From: Alcaligenaceae bacterium CGII-47
Lineage (GTDB): Bacteria; Pseudomonadota; Gammaproteobacteria; Burkholderiales; Burkholderiaceae_B
Direction of reading: 5' to 3'
DNA length: 64,000 bases
NCBI GenBank assembly: GCA_019166125.1
Contig: JAHTBO010000010.1
Location: forward strand, 62,001-126,000
The position numbers were made by a program, and so were the translations under genes. The notes under the pieces were generated by a model, which ran no database searches, was not told the DNA's origin, and saw only the letters and a program-made list of their open reading frames with translations. The number at the start of each line of letters is the position of its first letter. Positions within the stretch are counted from its first letter, which is position 1. Of this stretch, positions 24,587 to 34,740 are shown one piece after another.

Positions 24587-25170
24587 GTCCGGCGATCCGA
24601 TCACAGCAGGGCTTCACTTTGATCGAGGTGCTGGTGGCCTTGGTCTTATTGTCGCTGCTCAGCGTGATGTCATGGCGTGGGCTCGATGCCGTGGACCGGG
24701 CTGGCAGTAAGCTGGATGCGCGCGCCGAGCAAGTCCTAGCCCTCTCGCGCACCTTGGGGCAGCTTGAGCGTGATATTTTGCTGCGTGCCGGGCCGGATAT
24801 TGTCCCCTCGGGCATCCTGTGGTCTGAGCATGATGGGCTGAGTCTGGTGCGTTCGGCAGGCGCGGGGCAATGGCAGCAGCTGCGTTGGTATCTCCAAGGC
24901 GATGTCCTGTTCAGAGCGGCCGGCACGCCTTCCTATCGCTTGCCGTTGCCAAAGGCTGATGCGGGTGCCGTGGCGGTGCTGCATGGCGTGCACGCCTGGG
25001 CAGTGCGGGTGTGGCGTCCTGGGCAGGGCTGGGTCAATCCTGCGGTAGCGGCGGATACGAGTGGGGCGGGCGCAACGCCCGAGCCGATAGCGACAGGGTT
25101 GGAAATATCGATTTATCGCAACGATCCGGCGCGCGGCAGTCCTTACCTCAAAGTGGTGGTGCTGCAATGA
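24583..25170 (+). CDS. gspJ: T2SS minor pseudopilin GspJ
   Basis: A 195-residue pseudopilin with site QG/FTLIEVLVALVLLSLLSVM, followed by the GspJ-typical MSWRGLDAVDRAG and LSRTLGQLERDI stretches. GspI, GspJ and GspK are known to form the tip complex of the pseudopilus. ATGA overlaps are present at both ends. Confidence 0.92.
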   Translation: MSPAIRSQQGFTLIEVLVALVLLSLLSVMSWRGLDAVDRAGSKLDARAEQVLALSRTLGQLERDILLRAGPDIVPSGILWSEHDGLSLVRSAGAGQWQQLRWYLQGDVLFRAAGTPSYRLPLPKADAGAVAVLHGVHAWAVRVWRPGQGWVNPAVAADTSGAGATPEPIATGLEISIYRNDPARGSPYLKVVVLQ

Positions 25171-26087
25171 GCGCGATGCAGGCGCTGATGCGCGATACCC
25201 AATCGCTTGGGCAACGAGGCATGGCAGTGATCGCTGCGTTGGTCGTCGTCTTGGCCGCATCGGTGATGGCCACATCGGTGATTGAGCGCCAGGGGGTGCT
25301 GGCGTCCGTCCTGATGACCGAGCGCCAACATGCCCAGGCGAGCTGGTTGCTACAAGGCGGGCTGGACTGGTCGCGGGTCATTTTGCAGATGGATGCCCGG
25401 GATAATGCAACGACACGCCAGGATGGAATTTGGGCCCACGCTATTATCGGTTTGCCGGTCGGTGCATCGGATGATCCGCAACGCGCGCTGTTCTCGGGGC
25501 AGATTGAGGATGCCCAGTCCAAGTTCAATCTGCGCACGCTGGCGCAAGGCGGTCAGATTCAGCCCGATGCCCGCCAGCGTCTGGGGCGCTTGCTGCAATC
25601 GTTGGGGTTTGATCCGAGTCTGGCTCACGCCATGGCGCAGCGCGTGGCCGACGCGCAGTTTGCAGGGGATCTACCGCCCCGGGCGACGGGATTGCGCAGC
25701 ATTCATGACCTACAGTCGCTCGATGCCTTTGATGCGCCGACCCTGGATGCATTACAGGCCTATTTAACCTATATTCCTGTCATCACACCGATCAATGCCA
25801 ATACCGCCTCAGCACAGGTGCTGGCTGCTGTCATTACAGATCTGGGGTTGGCGGGAGCGCGCGAACTGGTCGCACAACGCGAGAGAGGGATGTGGTTTAC
25901 TAATCATGGTGATATGGTTAATCGTATTTCTGGGCTCACCTCGGCTGAGGCAAAGCGCCTGAGCGTACGCAGCGACTGGTTTCATGTCAGGGGCGAAGTC
26001 AGTGTGGATGGTACGATGCTTGGCTTAGAGGCATTGCTGCATCGAGACAGGCTGCAATTACCAACGATCCACTGGGTCAGTTATTAA
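25167..26087 (+). CDS. gspK: T2SS minor pseudopilin GspK
   Basis: A 306-residue minor pseudopilin, the largest of the set. The processing site RG/MAVIAALVVVLAASVM lacks the Glu at +5, as is usual for GspK. A large alpha-domain follows (QIEDAQSKFNLRTL, a typical GspK stretch) and INANTASAQVLAAV near residues 211-224. ATG 25167 overlaps the gspJ stop and is preferred to upstream in-frame codons. Confidence 0.92.
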   Translation: MSAMQALMRDTQSLGQRGMAVIAALVVVLAASVMATSVIERQGVLASVLMTERQHAQASWLLQGGLDWSRVILQMDARDNATTRQDGIWAHAIIGLPVGASDDPQRALFSGQIEDAQSKFNLRTLAQGGQIQPDARQRLGRLLQSLGFDPSLAHAMAQRVADAQFAGDLPPRATGLRSIHDLQSLDAFDAPTLDALQAYLTYIPVITPINANTASAQVLAAVITDLGLAGARELVAQRERGMWFTNHGDMVNRISGLTSAEAKRLSVRSDWFHVRGEVSVDGTMLGLEALLHRDRLQLPTIHWVSY

Positions 26088-26098
26088 ATAAGAAAAAT

Positions 26099-27133
26099 AT
26101 GGGACGACATTTGCGCTTGGCCCTGCCGCCTCTATCTTGCTTGTCTGCGGATGAGCAACTCGCCTTTGCCATGATTGGTCGGGATGGGCGTCTGGGGCGC
26201 GCGGGCCAGTTGCCGCTGCGCGAGCTCGATGGCGTGGCGGGGAATTGGCCAGTATGGGCTATTTTGCACCCAGACGATGCGATTGTTACGCGGCTGACCG
26301 TGCCGCCGGTGTCAGCAAAACGACTTGATGCCGCCGTCATGGGCAGCATCGAGCCTATGGTTCTGTCCGAGCTGGATGAGCTCGTCGTAGCGCATGGGCC
26401 ACGTGCATCCGACGGTAGTGTGACCGTTGCCTGGTCGGACCGAGCTCGTTTAGGCAGGGCCTGGACGATGCTCGCCCAGGCTGGCCTGACGATTAGCGCC
26501 TTTGTGCCCCATCAATTAGCGCTCCCCGCAGCCGATTCCGATCTGACGCGGCCTCTGACGCTACCGGCCGACGCGCGCTGGCTGGCACCGCTGCCGAATT
26601 GGTCACTGGCTCGGGACGAGCTGCATCCGGGTATCGGTGCAGGCTGCTGGCGTCGTCCAGGTGTTTGGGGGCTTGCAGCATGTGCGGTCTGGGTTCTTGG
26701 TCTGAACGGCTATGCCATGCAACTGGATGATCAGGTGCAGGGTTTGCAGCAGTCTATGCAGCAAACCGTGATGCAGGCTTTTCCACAGATTCCCGTCATC
26801 CTCGATCCGGTGCGCCAGGCTCAGCAACAGCGTGATGCGTTGCGCCTTGCCCAGGGCGAGGCGGCGACCGATGATTTTATTCCACTGGCTTTGGCGACAG
26901 CGCGCGTGCTGGATTTTGCGCAAGGTCACGTGCAGAGCATGCAATATGAGGGCGGCAAGCTGACCATTCAACTGGCACCAGGCTACGTTCCGCCCGCCAA
27001 TGAGGCAGCACTTGCCCAGGCGGCAGCCGTGCAAAATATAATTTTAGACAAGCGTGCGGCCCAGCCGCATGGCTGGCATGCGCGTCGGCCCGGCGCACTT
27101 GAACCTGATCCCATCGAGGTGCGACGCCCGTGA
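26099..27133 (+). CDS. gspL: T2SS inner-membrane platform protein GspL
   Basis: A 344-residue protein with an N-terminal actin-like cytoplasmic domain that docks the GspE ATPase, one membrane helix (VWGLAACAVWVLGLNGYAM, about 190-208), and a periplasmic ferredoxin-like part after a Gln-rich stalk. Sequence identity to well-studied GspL proteins is low, so the call rests largely on its place between gspK and gspM, its size and its topology. It overlaps gspM by four bases (GTGA). Confidence 0.85.
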   Translation: MGRHLRLALPPLSCLSADEQLAFAMIGRDGRLGRAGQLPLRELDGVAGNWPVWAILHPDDAIVTRLTVPPVSAKRLDAAVMGSIEPMVLSELDELVVAHGPRASDGSVTVAWSDRARLGRAWTMLAQAGLTISAFVPHQLALPAADSDLTRPLTLPADARWLAPLPNWSLARDELHPGIGAGCWRRPGVWGLAACAVWVLGLNGYAMQLDDQVQGLQQSMQQTVMQAFPQIPVILDPVRQAQQQRDALRLAQGEAATDDFIPLALATARVLDFAQGHVQSMQYEGGKLTIQLAPGYVPPANEAALAQAAAVQNIILDKRAAQPHGWHARRPGALEPDPIEVRRP

Positions 27134-27720
27134 CAAACAGGACGACGTCTTTCCAATTCATGGCACGTTGGCGTACCCGTACAGGCCCGCTTCGTGATCA
27201 GGGGCGCGCGGCGTGGCAGCGGCGGACGCGGCGCGAACGACGATTACTCGGGCTGGGTGCGCTGCTGGTGCTGGTCATGGTGTTGTGGATGGTAGGCTTG
27301 CGCCCGGCACTGCGTACGATTGAACAGGCGCATGAGCAGTTGCCGCTTCTGCAGGCCCGGACGGCGCAGCTTGACGCCATTATTCTGGACGTGCAGACGC
27401 TCGGTAGTCGGCGTCAGGGTGTTTTGTCGATCCCAGAGACCCAGGCCGCTATGCAGGCAGGTCTACGTGAATTGGGCCTGAGCACGCTAAGCACCCTGAG
27501 TGAGCAGGCTCAGCCCGCCCCAGACGCCGCACGGTGGCATGTCTCATTCGACAATGCGCCCTCTGCAGCGCTCATGGCGTGGCTCGCCGGGCTACCGGCT
27601 ATTGCCCAGGTGCGCATACACAGGCTGGATCTGGCGCGCAGCAATGTCGATGGCCGGGACCGCCCTGGTCAGATGACTGGGTTCGTCGTGCTGGCGCTGC
27701 CAGCCACGCAGGCGAAGTGA
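27130..27720 (+). CDS. gspM: T2SS inner-membrane platform protein GspM
   Basis: A 196-residue bitopic protein with a basic cytoplasmic N-terminus (RRTRRERRLLGLG), one helix (LGALLVLVMVLWMVGLRPAL, about 41-60), a coiled-coil-like stretch and a periplasmic ferredoxin-like domain. It partners GspL. Start GTG 27130. Confidence 0.88.
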   Translation: MTNRTTSFQFMARWRTRTGPLRDQGRAAWQRRTRRERRLLGLGALLVLVMVLWMVGLRPALRTIEQAHEQLPLLQARTAQLDAIILDVQTLGSRRQGVLSIPETQAAMQAGLRELGLSTLSTLSEQAQPAPDAARWHVSFDNAPSAALMAWLAGLPAIAQVRIHRLDLARSNVDGRDRPGQMTGFVVLALPATQAK

Positions 27721-28484
27721 TGCCGATCGCACGCCATGCCCGGACTGTGCTGCTTGTTGTGGCGGCGGGTGCGACGGCGCTCTGGGTGTTGCCGGCGCGC
27801 TGGGCGATGGCCTGGATCCCGGACGCTTCGCCAATTGTGATTACCAACGCGTCCGGATCGCTGTGGTCGGCCCAGGCCAGTTTGGCCGTTGGCGCGCCAG
27901 GCCTACGTCGCACCTTGCCAGACCCGGTGCAATGGCAACTGGTGTTTAATGGCCGACCCACGTTGCAGATCCGCCATCCCTGGCTAGGCGGGCCGGTCGA
28001 TGTCGGACTGTCCTGGCGTGGTGTTTGGGTGTCCGCCCAATCGCTGCAGCTGCCTGCGACCGTGCTGACCACGGCTCACGCTCTGTTTAATACCTTGGAT
28101 CCCGGTGGAGAAGTGTATATTCAGTGGTCTCGCCTGGCGCTGGGCTGGGGCACGATCCAGGCTGGCGATGATCCCAGACTGGTTCTGGTGCAGTGGCGCA
28201 ATGCATCCTCGTCTCTCAGCCGGGTGCGGCCCATGGGCCAATATTCCCTGTCCGTGGCGCTGGCTGCCGACCAGCGGCTGACCCTGGCGCTGGATACCGA
28301 GCAGGGGCCCTTGTTTTTGCAGGGTAGTGGTGAGGTCCCTGCTTCTGGACGAATGCAGTTTGATGGTCGGGCCTGGGTTGATCCCTCTGCTTCGGCCGAC
28401 AAGCGCCTCGCCCTGCGCAGTCTGCTTGATATATTGGGTCCGCCCACCACACCGAACGGCGATCGGCCGCTACGCCTGCGTTAG
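27720..28484 (+). CDS. gspN: T2SS protein GspN
   Basis: A 254-residue GspN-type protein with one N-terminal helix (TVLLVVAAGATALWVLPARW, about 9-28) and a strand-rich periplasmic domain (ITNASGSLWSAQASL, WQLVFNGRPTLQIRH). GspN is present only in some T2SS clusters and its role is unclear. ATG 27720 overlaps the gspM stop by one base. Confidence 0.87.
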   Translation: MPIARHARTVLLVVAAGATALWVLPARWAMAWIPDASPIVITNASGSLWSAQASLAVGAPGLRRTLPDPVQWQLVFNGRPTLQIRHPWLGGPVDVGLSWRGVWVSAQSLQLPATVLTTAHALFNTLDPGGEVYIQWSRLALGWGTIQAGDDPRLVLVQWRNASSSLSRVRPMGQYSLSVALAADQRLTLALDTEQGPLFLQGSGEVPASGRMQFDGRAWVDPSASADKRLALRSLLDILGPPTTPNGDRPLRLR

Positions 28485-28499
28485 CGCGCGATCGCACCG

Positions 28500-30869
28500 A
28501 TGACTACTTTCTTGACGTCTCACTCCAGACACCGAAGGCTTGCACTGATGATCACCCCCACTCCATTGCGTCTGACCGTATTGCTATTGTCGCTAAGCCT
28601 CGCGGGCTGTGCCACGAACGATGCGCCACGTCCGGCATCGCCCTCGCCTCTGGTGGTGTATACCTCGGTGGGGTCGGGCCAGGTCGAGCCGGCGCAGGAT
28701 TTTTCCACGCCGCCCGAGGCAAAAGCGCCGACTCGGTCACGTGCATTGCCGCCCATTAAGGCGCGCCCTAGCTTCACGGATGAGCAAGCCGCGCCCCAGA
28801 CGGCGACACAGGGCAGTCATGCCGCCACCCAATTGAATTTCAATGAGGCAGAGCTGCATGGGGTGGTCCGGGCGCTGGCCCAGTTTACGGGCCGCAACTT
28901 TGTGGTCGATCCGCGCGTGCGCGGCCAATTGACGCTGGTCTCGGGGACGCCGGTCGACGCCGATACCGCCTATGCCATGTTGCTCAGTGCCTTGCGTATG
29001 CAGGGTTTCGCTGTGGTGGATGTGGATGGGGTGAGTCGCGTCGTCCCCGAGGCTGACGCAAAATTGCTTGGTGGGCCCGTTCTGTCGGGCAATCAGCCTG
29101 CCCGAGGAGGCGAGCTGGTGACACGGGTGTTTCCGCTGCAATATGAAAATGCGGCCGATTTGGTGCCCGTATTACGGCCTTTGGTGGCCCCCAACAACAC
29201 GATCGCCGCCCAGGCCGGGAGCAATGCACTCGTCGTCACGGATTACGCGGATAACGTTCAGCGTATCGCCCAGGTCATCGCACGCATCGATACCCCAATG
29301 GCGATCAATACGGATGTCATTCCCATTGAGTATGGCGTGGCCACGGATGTGGCTGCCCTCGCCCGGCAGTTACTGCAGGACAGTGGCGGCAAAAGAAATC
29401 AACAAGTCAGCATTCTGGCCGATACGCGTAGCAATACCGTGCTGGTACGCGCGAGTACGCCCGAGCGTTTGCGGGTGGTGCGGGATCTGGTGCTGCGCAT
29501 CGATACACCACAATCGCGCACGGGTAACCTGCACGTCGTAAGCTTGCGCAATGCGCAGGCCACGCTTTTGGCCGAAGTGCTGCGTGGCCTGCTGACGGGA
29601 CAGGGTGGGGGGGCTCGGGCGGCAGGCCTGGCGCTGCCCAACGGTAATCTGGATCAGGGTGACTCCACCACGCCGCCTGATAGCGCATTTTCCACCCAGA
29701 TGGGGGACATGGCGGACGCGGGCTTGGGTGCCAGCCCGCAGCAGCCCGTCGCCTTTTCCGCCTCGGGTACGACCATCCAGGCCGACCCCACCACGAATAC
29801 CTTGATCATCTCGGCGCCTGATCCGGTGTATCGCAGCTTGCGCAACGTCATCGATCAGCTGGACCAGCGGCGTGCTCAGGTTTTGATCGAAACCCTGATC
29901 GTCGAGGTCAATGCAGATAAGGCTGCAGAGTTCGGTGTGCAGTGGATGGCGGGGGGTAATAGCCTGGATAGTAGCGGCAGCGCGTTTTTTGGCGGCGCCA
30001 ATTTGGGTGGAACCGGTATTGGCGGAAATCTGGCCAATACCCGCACGACCATCGACGCCCTGGGAGGCGGCCTAAGTCTGGGGATGGTGAATGGCACCGT
30101 AAATGTTTTGGGCTCGCAGATTCTGAATCTGAGTGTGCTGGCGCGTGCCATGCAGCAGCAAGGAGGGGTGAACGTGTTATCCACCCCTAACCTCATGACG
30201 CTGGACAATGAGTCGGCCAGCATCATTGTGGGCCGTACCGTGCCGTTTGTAACGGGTTCCTATACCACCTCGGGTGACGGCGCCAGCAATCCCTTTCAGA
30301 CGGTGCAGCGCGAGGACGTCGGCCTGACCCTCAGGATCCAGCCGCAAATATCCGAAGGCGGCACCGTCAAGCTTGCCCTCTACCAAGAGGTCAGCAGCAT
30401 TGATCCGTCCTCCGCTCTTGCCAGCGGCTCTATCGTCACCCGTAAGCGTGCCTTGCAAACCAATGTGCTGGTCGATGATGGCCAGATTATTGTCCTGGGG
30501 GGATTGCTAGAGGATGTGATGGATGATTCCACCGTGTCCGTGCCCTTGCTTGGTGACATTCCCTTCCTGGGTAATTTGTTCAAATACCAAAAGCGCAGCC
30601 ACAACAAAACTAACCTGATGCTGTTTTTGCGGCCCCACATTGTGCGCAATGCGCAGGACGGCGCCCGCCTCACCTTGGATCGCTATAACTACATGCGGGC
30701 GGCGCAGTCGGGCTTGCCGATCGATCAGTCCTGGCTCATGCCTGATGATGTCATGACTGACCTGCCGCAGATTCGTCCTGACCCGGTCTCGGGCTTGCTG
30801 GAAGTGGGGGATTTCCGTGGGAGTAATGCGCCAGCCTCCGCCAAGCCTGCAGCCGTTCGTACGCCATGA
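28500..30869 (+). CDS. gspD: T2SS outer-membrane secretin GspD, predicted lipoprotein
   Basis: A 789-residue secretin that forms the outer-membrane channel. N0 to N3 ring domains occupy about 105-470 ([47 protein letters not shown]). The secretin core is about 470-735 ([48 protein letters not shown]). The signal peptide ends in LSLAGC, so the secretin itself looks lipidated, as in the self-piloting HxcQ type. ATG 28548 is an alternative start that gives a shorter, more conventional signal. A Gly/Ala-rich insert lies in the N3 region. ATGA overlap with gspE. Confidence 0.95.
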   Translation: MTTFLTSHSRHRRLALMITPTPLRLTVLLLSLSLAGCATNDAPRPASPSPLVVYTSVGSGQVEPAQDFSTPPEAKAPTRSRALPPIKARPSFTDEQAAPQTATQGSHAATQLNFNEAELHGVVRALAQFTGRNFVVDPRVRGQLTLVSGTPVDADTAYAMLLSALRMQGFAVVDVDGVSRVVPEADAKLLGGPVLSGNQPARGGELVTRVFPLQYENAADLVPVLRPLVAPNNTIAAQAGSNALVVTDYADNVQRIAQVIARIDTPMAINTDVIPIEYGVATDVAALARQLLQDSGGKRNQQVSILADTRSNTVLVRASTPERLRVVRDLVLRIDTPQSRTGNLHVVSLRNAQATLLAEVLRGLLTGQGGGARAAGLALPNGNLDQGDSTTPPDSAFSTQMGDMADAGLGASPQQPVAFSASGTTIQADPTTNTLIISAPDPVYRSLRNVIDQLDQRRAQVLIETLIVEVNADKAAEFGVQWMAGGNSLDSSGSAFFGGANLGGTGIGGNLANTRTTIDALGGGLSLGMVNGTVNVLGSQILNLSVLARAMQQQGGVNVLSTPNLMTLDNESASIIVGRTVPFVTGSYTTSGDGASNPFQTVQREDVGLTLRIQPQISEGGTVKLALYQEVSSIDPSSALASGSIVTRKRALQTNVLVDDGQIIVLGGLLEDVMDDSTVSVPLLGDIPFLGNLFKYQKRSHNKTNLMLFLRPHIVRNAQDGARLTLDRYNYMRAAQSGLPIDQSWLMPDDVMTDLPQIRPDPVSGLLEVGDFRGSNAPASAKPAAVRTP

Positions 30870-32287
30870 CCCCCCGCCTCCCCTACCTCTGGGCGCGTAC
30901 CTATCGAGCCTTGTTGCATCCGGGGGCGGGTGGCCTCGAGCTCACGATTTCCGAGCATACGCCCCAGTGGGCCGTGTCCGAGATTCAGCGCCGCCACGGT
31001 GTTTTACCCATCAACAAGGTAAGCGATGTGGCACTCGAACCCTTGCTGATGAGTGCCTATGCCCAAACGGGGGATGCCGCATCGATCGTCGATGCCGCCG
31101 CCCACGAGATTGATCTGGATCGCCTATTGCAGGACATGCCCGCGATCGAGGACCTGCTCGAGACCAGCGATGATGCCCCCATTATTCGCATGATCAACGC
31201 CCTGTTCACTCAGGCCGCGCGCGACGGCGCCAGTGACATCCATATCGAACCTTTCGAGACCCATTCAGTGGTGCGCTACCGGGTCGATGGCACCTTGCGC
31301 GATATCGTCCGCCCACGCCGGGCCTTGCACAATGCATTGGTGTCGCGCATCAAGGTCATGGCCAGCCTCGATATTGCCGAGAAGCGACTGCCGCAAGATG
31401 GTCGTATTGCCTTGAGGGTAGGCGGGCGCCCCATCGATGTGCGTGTGGCGACTTTACCGACCGGTCACGGCGAACGGGTGTCGCTGCGCCTGCTCGATAA
31501 GCAGGCAGGTCGCTTGCAACTCGAGCGCCTCGGGATGTCGCCGCTTGTATTGCACAGCCTGGATGAGCTGATCCATCGCCCCCATGGCATTGTGCTGGTA
31601 ACCGGCCCCACAGGAAGCGGCAAAACCACCACCCTGTATGCTGCACTGGGCCGCCTGGATACCACGGCGACCAATATCCTGACCGTCGAGGATCCCATCG
31701 AATACGATTTGCCTGGCATTGGCCAGACTCAGGTCAACCCGCGTATCGATCTGACCTTTGCCTCGTCGTTGCGGGCTATTTTGCGTCATGATCCGGATAT
31801 CATCATGGTAGGCGAGATTCGTGATCTGGAAACGGCACAGATCGCCGTGCAGGCCTCGCTCACGGGCCATCTGGTTTTGGCCACACTGCATACCAATGAT
31901 GCGGTATCCGCTGTCACGCGTTTGATCGATATGGGGGTCGAACCATTTTTGCTGGCCTCAACCCTGCAGGGCGTATTGGCGCAACGCCTGGTGCGCAAAT
32001 TATGCCCACACTGCAAGCAGGCCGAGCCCGATGGCAGCGCAAGCTGGCACCCACAGGGGTGCGCGGCCTGCAGCCATACTGGATACAGCGGGCGCACCGG
32101 TATACACGAACTGTTTTTACTGGATGATGCTCTACGCGCCATGATCCACGCGAATGAGTCCGAGCAGGCGGTGCGTCGCGCCGCACACGAGCGCGGCATG
32201 TGCAGCCTGCGTCAGGATGCGCAGCGCTGGATCAACCAGGGCGTGAGCTCGCCAGCTGAGATCGAGCGCGTTACCCGCGATACGTAG
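30866..32287 (+). CDS. gspE: T2SS ATPase GspE
   Basis: A 473-residue cytoplasmic ATPase that powers pseudopilus assembly. Motifs in order are Walker [16 protein letters not shown] (about 247-261), Asp box [10 protein letters not shown], Walker [11 protein letters not shown] (about 310-319), His box [11 protein letters not shown] and the GspE zinc site CPHC...CAAC (about 377-398). The N-terminal domain is short compared with some GspE proteins. Confidence 0.96.
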   Translation: MTPRLPYLWARTYRALLHPGAGGLELTISEHTPQWAVSEIQRRHGVLPINKVSDVALEPLLMSAYAQTGDAASIVDAAAHEIDLDRLLQDMPAIEDLLETSDDAPIIRMINALFTQAARDGASDIHIEPFETHSVVRYRVDGTLRDIVRPRRALHNALVSRIKVMASLDIAEKRLPQDGRIALRVGGRPIDVRVATLPTGHGERVSLRLLDKQAGRLQLERLGMSPLVLHSLDELIHRPHGIVLVTGPTGSGKTTTLYAALGRLDTTATNILTVEDPIEYDLPGIGQTQVNPRIDLTFASSLRAILRHDPDIIMVGEIRDLETAQIAVQASLTGHLVLATLHTNDAVSAVTRLIDMGVEPFLLASTLQGVLAQRLVRKLCPHCKQAEPDGSASWHPQGCAACSHTGYSGRTGIHELFLLDDALRAMIHANESEQAVRRAAHERGMCSLRQDAQRWINQGVSSPAEIERVTRDT

Positions 32288-32307
32288 CGTTCCGGAGACC
32301 CCACCCC

Positions 32308-33513
32308 ATGCCCTCCTATCAGTATGAAGCCGTTGATGCCATAGGCCGCAGTGAGCGCGGCTTGCTTGATGCTGACAGCGCCCGCAGCGCCCGCCAGACG
32401 CTGCGCACCCGGGGCCTGTTGCCCTTGTCTGTGGTCGAGTCGCGTCGCGGCAAGCGGCAGGGATGGTCGACCCGCGCCCGGATCAGCGATGCCGATTTGG
32501 GGTGGCTGACGCGCCAACTGGCCAGCCTGCTGAGCGCCCGATTGCCGCTTGAGGCGGCTTTGTATGCCACGATGGAACAGGCCGAGCGTCGCCACGTCAC
32601 CGCCACGCTGGCGGCGGTCCGAGACGATGTACGTGCCGGTCAACGGCTGGGCGATGCGCTAGCTGCTCATCCCGCCGATTTTCCTGAGGTTTATCGTGCC
32701 CTGATCGATGCGGGGGAACAATCGGGTGACCTGGCGCTGGTGCTGGAAAAATTGGCGGACTATATCGAGTCGCGCGGTGCCTTGCGCAATAAGGTGCTGA
32801 CTGCGTTTATCTACCCCGGTATTGTCACCGTGGTATCGATTGGCATCGTCATATTTCTGCTCAGCTACGTGGTCCCCCAAGTCGTTGGTGCGTTCTCTCA
32901 GGCACACCAGGCCTTGCCCTTATTGACCCGCATCATGCTCGTGGCCAGTGGCTTTGCCCAGCAATGGGGTCTAGCCGTTGTGCTGGGTCTGGCCGCTATA
33001 TTTGGTTTGTGGCGCTGGCGTCTGCGCAGTCCCGTGGCGCGCCTGGCCTGGCATACCCGCGTCTTGCGATTGCCCGTGCTGGGCCGATATGCCCTAGGGG
33101 TGGATGTGGCACGTTTTGCCGCCACCTTGGCAATCCTGACAGGCAGTAATGTTCCCTTGCTTGCCGCGCTGGAAGCATCGCGCCGCACCCTCAGGAATAG
33201 TCGGCTGCAGCAGGCGGTGGGCGAGGCCACTGACCGTGTCCGAGAGGGCAGTCCACTTGCCCAGGCACTTCAAGAACAAAAGGTCTTTCCCCCACTGTTG
33301 ATCCATTTGGTGGGTAGTGGTGAGCGCACTGGCGAGCTGGCCAGCATGCTTGACCGTGCGGCGAATGTACTGGCCACCGAACTCGAGCGACGCGCCCTGA
33401 CCATGACCGCTATTCTCGAGCCGCTTATGATATTGGTGATGGGCGCTATGGTGCTGGTAATCGTGCTGGCCGTGATGATGCCGATCATTGAAATGAACCA
33501 GCTTGTGCAGTAG
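32308..33513 (+). CDS. gspF: T2SS inner-membrane protein GspF
   Basis: A 401-residue platform protein with two repeated helical cytoplasmic domains and three membrane helices (about 170-190, 220-240 and 372-395). Family sequences include LTRQLASLLSARLPLEAAL and AATLAILTGSNVPLLAALEASR. It ends the gspG-F operon; no strong terminator was seen before the rpoH promoter region. Confidence 0.95.
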   Translation: MPSYQYEAVDAIGRSERGLLDADSARSARQTLRTRGLLPLSVVESRRGKRQGWSTRARISDADLGWLTRQLASLLSARLPLEAALYATMEQAERRHVTATLAAVRDDVRAGQRLGDALAAHPADFPEVYRALIDAGEQSGDLALVLEKLADYIESRGALRNKVLTAFIYPGIVTVVSIGIVIFLLSYVVPQVVGAFSQAHQALPLLTRIMLVASGFAQQWGLAVVLGLAAIFGLWRWRLRSPVARLAWHTRVLRLPVLGRYALGVDVARFAATLAILTGSNVPLLAALEASRRTLRNSRLQQAVGEATDRVREGSPLAQALQEQKVFPPLLIHLVGSGERTGELASMLDRAANVLATELERRALTMTAILEPLMILVMGAMVLVIVLAVMMPIIEMNQLVQ

Positions 33514-33574
33514 CTAAGAATCCAGAGTGGGAACCATTGGGCCCGCGCCCTGTCTTACATACATACCATTGCAC

Positions 33575-33601
33575 TTAGCACTCTCGTGCGCCGAGTGCTA
33601 A
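33575..33601. promoter_or_regulatory. CIRCE operator (HrcA-binding inverted repeat) upstream of rpoH
   Basis: TTAGCACTC (33575-33583), a nine-base spacer, then GAGTGCTAA (33593-33601) is a perfect match to the CIRCE element, the operator of the heat-shock repressor HrcA. It lies 40 bases before the rpoH start. A promoter may overlap it (TTAGCA at 33575, 18-base gap, TAACAT at 33599), which would place the operator across the polymerase site. Confidence 0.93.
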
Positions 33602-33641
33602 CATAGGGGTTGACCCTATTTTTGTAGAGGACTAATCACGA

Positions 33642-34550
33642 ATGAGCCAAGCTTCGCAATCTTTTGCGCTCGCTCCGGCACAGCTTGCCACAGCGATCGC
33701 CAATCCCGGTGCCTTGGGCACGATTGAGGCCTATATCAGTGCTGTCAACCGTTTGCCGATGTTAAGCCCCGAGCAGGAATCCGAGTTGGGTTACCGTCTG
33801 CACAATGACCCCTCTGATCTGGATGCCGCGCGCCATCTGGTGCTCTCGCATCTGCGCCTAGTGGTGTCTGTGGCCAGGCAGTACCTTGGATATGGACTGG
33901 CGCATGCCGACCTGATTCAGGAAGGGAATATTGGCCTGATGAAGGCGGTCAAGCGCTTTGACCCGACTCGTGGTGTGCGCCTGGTGTCCTTTGCCGTGCA
34001 TTGGATCAAGGCCGAAATTCACGAATATATTGTGCGTAACTGGCGCTTGGTCAAGGTCGCGACGACGAAGGCGCAGCGTAAGCTGTTCTTTAACTTGCGT
34101 CGGATGCGCCCGGATGGTCAGACGCTCGACCCCGAACAGATTGCCCATATCGCACAGACGCTGAATGTGCGCCCGCAGGACGTCTCCGAGATGGAGGTCC
34201 GCATGTCGGGCACCGAGTCAGCGCTCGAGACGCCTAATGGTGACGAGGATACCTTTGCGCCCATTGCCTGGCTGACTGACGAGGGCCAAGAGCCCGCCCA
34301 GGTGTTGGCGCGCCGTGACCAGGACGAACTTCAGGGTGCGGGACTCTCTGCGGCGATCGATGCGCTGGATGCGCGCTCGCAGCATATCGTGCGTGCGCGT
34401 TGGTTGGCCGACGAAGGCGGGGCGACCTTACACGAGCTGGCTGCCGAATATGGCATCTCGGCCGAGCGCGTGCGCCAGATCGAGGTGGCGGCCTTCAAAA
34501 AGCTGCGCGCAGCACTCGCTGATCAGCATGAGGCGCTCGTTGTGGCCTGA
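33642..34550 (+). CDS. rpoH: Heat-shock sigma factor RpoH (sigma-32)
   Basis: A 302-residue sigma-70-family factor that directs transcription of heat-shock genes. It has region 2 (DLIQEGNIGLMKAVKRFDPTRGVRLVSFAVHWIKAEI, about 88-124), the RpoH box QRKLFFNLRRMR (about 146-157), region 3, and region 4 with a helix-turn-helix (TLHELAAEYGISAERVRQIE, about 264-283). The N-terminus is extended by about 20 residues compared with E. coli. ATG 33642 follows AGAGGA. A perfect CIRCE repeat is upstream, so HrcA should restrain its transcription. The next intrinsic terminator is about 165 bases after the stop. Confidence 0.95.
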   Translation: MSQASQSFALAPAQLATAIANPGALGTIEAYISAVNRLPMLSPEQESELGYRLHNDPSDLDAARHLVLSHLRLVVSVARQYLGYGLAHADLIQEGNIGLMKAVKRFDPTRGVRLVSFAVHWIKAEIHEYIVRNWRLVKVATTKAQRKLFFNLRRMRPDGQTLDPEQIAHIAQTLNVRPQDVSEMEVRMSGTESALETPNGDEDTFAPIAWLTDEGQEPAQVLARRDQDELQGAGLSAAIDALDARSQHIVRARWLADEGGATLHELAAEYGISAERVRQIEVAAFKKLRAALADQHEALVVA

Positions 34551-34665
34551 TCGGGACAAGTTTTATTACACCTTGGTGGGCTAGGTACTGAACTTTTGCG
34601 TCACGGATCAGACTAATCACTATGGACTCTGGATTGATCCCTAGGTCATGATAGTTGTCTTGTCG

Positions 34666-34740
34666 TCCGCTTCGGCTTCTCCTCTTCCCCTCCCTATTGA
34701 AGCGGATGTTTATGGGATACCATCAGGTATCCCTTTTTTT
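34666..34740 (+). ncRNA. Candidate structured RNA between rpoH and the antiporter (3'-UTR sRNA or leader)
   Basis: An 8-bp stem TCCGCTTC (34666-34673) / GAAGCGGA (34699-34706) encloses a 25-base loop that is almost all C and U and contains CUCC/CCUCC-like anti-Shine-Dalgarno sequence. An intrinsic terminator follows eight bases later. This layout (exposed pyrimidine loop plus terminator) resembles small regulatory RNAs. No convincing promoter was seen, so it might be processed from the rpoH message, or be a leader of the gene that starts 12 bases after the T-run. Confidence 0.35.
34714..34740 (+). terminator. Intrinsic terminator after rpoH, immediately before the antiporter start
   Basis: GGGATACC (34714-34721), ATCA loop, GGTATCCC (34726-34733), then seven T. 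A textbook rho-independent terminator. The next gene's ATG is at 34752, so it ends rpoH transcripts but also lies inside any message that reads into the antiporter. Confidence 0.92.

Noticed and set aside
33610-33638. TTGACC-N17-TAATCA as the rpoH promoter
   Set aside because: Spacing is good, but transcription would start at or after the ATG at 33642; a promoter overlapping CIRCE is more sensible.
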